Shown in pieces: positions 41,085 to 42,648 of a DNA stretch of 42,648 nucleotides (position 1 is its first letter; each line of letters opens with the position of its first letter). The DNA is from Comamonas sp. lk (lineage in GTDB: Bacteria; Pseudomonadota; Gammaproteobacteria; Burkholderiales; Burkholderiaceae_C). The translations under genes were made by a program, and so were the position numbers. The notes beneath the pieces are model-generated. The model was not told the DNA's origin. It ran no database searches and worked only from the letters and a program-made list of their open reading frames with translations. The DNA lies in NCBI GenBank assembly GCA_945898115.1, contig CAMDHS010000002.1, forward strand, positions 1 to 42,648. Reading direction: 5' to 3'.

Positions 41085-41993
41085 TCAGTCTTTGGTCGGG
41101 GCCGCTTGGCCGATGCTGAAGTCGTGGCCCCACAGGCTCACACGGGTGAACTCGTGCGCAATGTGCGACTCCCATTCGTGCACCGCGCCGCCGCAACCGA
41201 ATTCGATGTCAAAGTTGGAGGGGCAGCGCATGTAAAAAGAGATCATCTTGTCATTGCTGTGCTGGCCCAGGGTCGCCGTTTGGGTGACTTTGTGGCGGAG
41301 CATGCGGTCCAGCGCACGGCCTACTTCGGGCACGTCAGGCACCTCGACCATGATGTGCACGCAGCCGCTTTCCACCGCAAAGCCGGCCATGGCCAGGCTG
41401 TGGTGGCGGGCGTTGGCGCAGTGGTAAAAATAAATGGGCAGCGTCGGCCCCGCGTCGCCTGCGGGTTTGAAGTTGAACATGTCCGACAGGCCAAAGCCCA
41501 TCACCTCGGTGACGAACTGGTGGGTTTGCGCAAAAGCCTCGGCCGGCAGCACGGTGTGGCCCATGCCAATGTTGCCGGTGACAAAGCGCTGCACGCCCAC
41601 TGGCGAATTGAAATGCGCAAAGTCAGACTGAAAGCCCCAAATCACCTCGTGGCAGTTGCCCGACGGGTCGCTAAAACGCACCAAGCCATTGGCTTTGCGC
41701 AGCGCGCACAGGGCCGCGTCGCCGCGCTCAAACGGTACTTTGTGTTGTTCCAAGGTGGCAATGGCTTGCTCAAAGGCGGCCTGGTTGGCCACTTCCCAGC
41801 CAGAGCAAACGTAGCTATCGCGCGCGCCCGGCTGCACGGCGATGCGGAATTGGCGCTCGTCCATGCGCAGGTACAGGCCGCCGTCGGGCGCGGTCTCGGT
41901 CATCATGCCCAGCACCTCGTGGGCATAGCTTGTCCAGCGGGCCAGGTCGGTCGATTGGGTCACCACGTAGGCGAGTCCGGAAATATTCATCAT
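41085..41993 (-). CDS. hsaC: 3,4-DHSA extradiol dioxygenase (HsaC/TesB)
   Basis: A 302-residue type I extradiol dioxygenase with two vicinal-oxygen-chelate domains. The Fe(II) ligands can be read as His in IGMGHTVLPAEAF, His in ANARHHSLAMAGF and Glu in PSNFDIEFGCGG. HsaC/TesB cleaves the catecholic A ring of 3,4-DHSA in meta position to 4,9-DSHA, the HsaD substrate. Two consecutive ATGs (41993 and 41990) are possible starts; an upstream ATG at 42017 gives a non-homologous extension. It is the first gene of the large operon, about 39 nt after a predicted transcription start controlled by the site at 42065. Confidence 0.93.
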   Translation of the reverse strand: MMNISGLAYVVTQSTDLARWTSYAHEVLGMMTETAPDGGLYLRMDERQFRIAVQPGARDSYVCSGWEVANQAAFEQAIATLEQHKVPFERGDAALCALRKANGLVRFSDPSGNCHEVIWGFQSDFAHFNSPVGVQRFVTGNIGMGHTVLPAEAFAQTHQFVTEVMGFGLSDMFNFKPAGDAGPTLPIYFYHCANARHHSLAMAGFAVESGCVHIMVEVPDVPEVGRALDRMLRHKVTQTATLGQHSNDKMISFYMRCPSNFDIEFGCGGAVHEWESHIAHEFTRVSLWGHDFSIGQAAPTKD

Positions 41994-42117
41994 GGCCACG
42001 TCCCAGGCCCTGCACACAAGGGGGCCGATTAAGCCTGCATTGTTGGTGGACGGGGTGTTTTAAACATCGTCCGTTGGGACTAACGGCGTGGCGTATGCGC
42101 CAGGGGCTGGCCAGGCT
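41994..42117 (-). promoter_or_regulatory. promoter of the hsaC-ipdAB operon with GGACGATG site
   Basis: The 124-bp gap before hsaC holds TAGTCCCAACGGACGATG reading leftwards at 42082-42065, centre 42074.5. The -10-like AACAAT occupies 42044 to 42039, again exactly 30.5 bp from the centre, and is followed by GCA as at 27049. The predicted leader to the ATG at 41993 is about 39 nt, the same as for the aldolase operon. A small hairpin TGGCG-TATG-CGCCA lies between the site and the Old Yellow Enzyme stop and may mark its end. Function is inferred from the repeated architecture. Confidence 0.6.
42065..42082 (-). promoter_or_regulatory. activator-like site S4, TAGTCC-N4-GGACGATG
   Basis: This copy matches the consensus fully and is oriented towards hsaC and the 14-gene C/D-ring operon. 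Confidence 0.6.
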
Positions 42118-42648
42118 TCAGGCCGGGGGGTAGTCGGTGTATCCCGCAGCACCCGGTGTGTACAAGGTTTTGCGGTCCAGACGGGCCAAGGGCAGGCCGT
42201 GGTGCAGGCGCTGCACCAGGTCAGGGTTGCCCACAAAGTGCCGCGCAAAAGACAGCGCAGCGCCCGGGTACTGCTCTAGTGCGGGGGCGTAAGTGTCTGG
42301 TCCAAAGCCGTCGTTCAAAATCAGCCGCCCGGGCAGCGCCTGCGCTGCCATGCCAAAGGCGTCGATCTCGGGTAGGGGGGCGCGCATCACATGCACATAG
42401 GCCAGGCCCAGTGGGGCGGCCAGGCGCAGCAAAGTGGCGTGGGTGGCTGCCGAGTTTTCGTCCGAGGTGTCGTTAAAGGTATTGCCCGGGTTGATGCGTA
42501 AGCCCACCCGGTCGATGCCGATGGCCGCACCCATGGCTTGCAGGCATTCGATGGCAAAACCGGCGCGCGAAGCAGCATCGCCGCCGTAGGCGTCGGTGCG
42601 CACATTGGTGCCCGAGCACAAAAACTGCATGGGCAAGTAGCCGCTGGT
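42118..42648 (-). CDS. Old Yellow Enzyme family flavin oxidoreductase, C-terminal part
   Basis: The last 176 residues of an NADH:flavin oxidoreductase of the OYE/NemA type; its 5' end lies beyond the window. Readable motifs are SGYLPMQFLCSGTNVRTDAYGG (equivalent to the family's YL-x2-QFL-x4-N-x-RTD-x-YGGS), IGIDRVGLRINPGNTFNDTSDEN (substrate/FMN loop), and the C-terminal FMN-phosphate region LILNDGFGPDTYAPALE then LSFARHFVGNPDLVQRL. Such enzymes reduce activated C=C bonds with NAD(P)H. Its place just ahead of the steroid operon suggests, but does not show, an ene-reductase role in steroid metabolism. It is on the same strand but separated from hsaC by a promoter region. Confidence 0.88.
   Translation of the reverse strand, partial: TSGYLPMQFLCSGTNVRTDAYGGDAASRAGFAIECLQAMGAAIGIDRVGLRINPGNTFNDTSDENSAATHATLLRLAAPLGLAYVHVMRAPLPEIDAFGMAAQALPGRLILNDGFGPDTYAPALEQYPGAALSFARHFVGNPDLVQRLHHGLPLARLDRKTLYTPGAAGYTDYPPA

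Noticed and set aside
1-42648. CRISPR arrays, tRNAs, insertion sequences, prophage or defence genes.
   Set aside because: I saw no repeat arrays, transposase-like proteins, terminal repeats or cloverleaf-like sequences on either strand.

Overview
This window is a nearly gap-free catabolic supercluster for aerobic steroid degradation (9,10-seco pathway). It carries side-chain removal, A/B-ring opening and C/D-ring degradation genes on one stretch of GC-rich DNA. The gene set and several near-diagnostic proteins (a 3beta/17beta-hydroxysteroid dehydrogenase very like the Comamonas testosteroni enzyme, and a LuxR-type TeiR/TesR-like activator) suggest a betaproteobacterium of the Burkholderiales, probably Comamonadaceae. 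I see no tRNA, rRNA, insertion sequence, phage gene or CRISPR array. Assignments rest on reading the proteins and recalling family sequences; no database search was run.

Layout from left to right. (1) 1-10796, minus strand: a ten-gene operon for side-chain removal. It holds an SDR, an igr-like block (chsH2, chsE1, chsH1, ltp2-type aldolase, chsE2), a FATP-type acyl-CoA ligase, a second acyl-CoA dehydrogenase pair and a partial acyl-CoA synthetase. (2) 10905-11720, plus: a lone classical enoyl-CoA hydratase. (3) 11762-19805, minus: hsaA, kstD, a delta4-(5alpha)-type ketosteroid dehydrogenase, 3beta/17beta-HSD, a KshB-like reductase and fadD3. (4) 20044-22706, plus: hsaB, hsaD, hsaE. (5) 22778-23425, minus: a secreted TPR protein. 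(6) 23655-26998, minus: a second aldolase, a DUF35-MaoC fusion and an MFS transporter. (7) 27105-28265, minus: the LuxR-type regulator. (8) 28314-41993, minus: a 14-gene operon (hsaC, ipdA, ipdB, a crotonase, ipdC, echA20, fadE30 and its partner, fadA6, SDR, amidase, ipdF, MaoC, thiolase). (9) 42118-42648, minus: the 3' part of an Old Yellow Enzyme gene.

How they work together: a ligase activates the side-chain acid. Heteromeric acyl-CoA dehydrogenases, MaoC hydratases and DUF35-dependent aldolases remove the side chain. 3beta/17beta-HSD, the delta4-(5alpha) enzyme and KstD oxidise ring A. The KshB-like reductase would feed a 9alpha-hydroxylase encoded elsewhere, and HsaB/HsaA/HsaC/HsaD/HsaE open and degrade rings A and B. 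FadD3 activates the remaining two-ring acid, and FadE30, IpdF, IpdC, EchA20, IpdAB and FadA6 open rings C and D. KshA, HsaF, HsaG and a steroid aldehyde dehydrogenase are not in the window.

The most interesting unexplained signal is a repeated promoter element, TAGTCC-N4-GGACGATG, in all four main regulatory gaps. In three of them the palindrome centre lies exactly 30.5 bp from a -10-like hexamer, i.e. near -42.5. That is the geometry of a class II activator site and matches a LuxR-family regulator such as the one encoded here.
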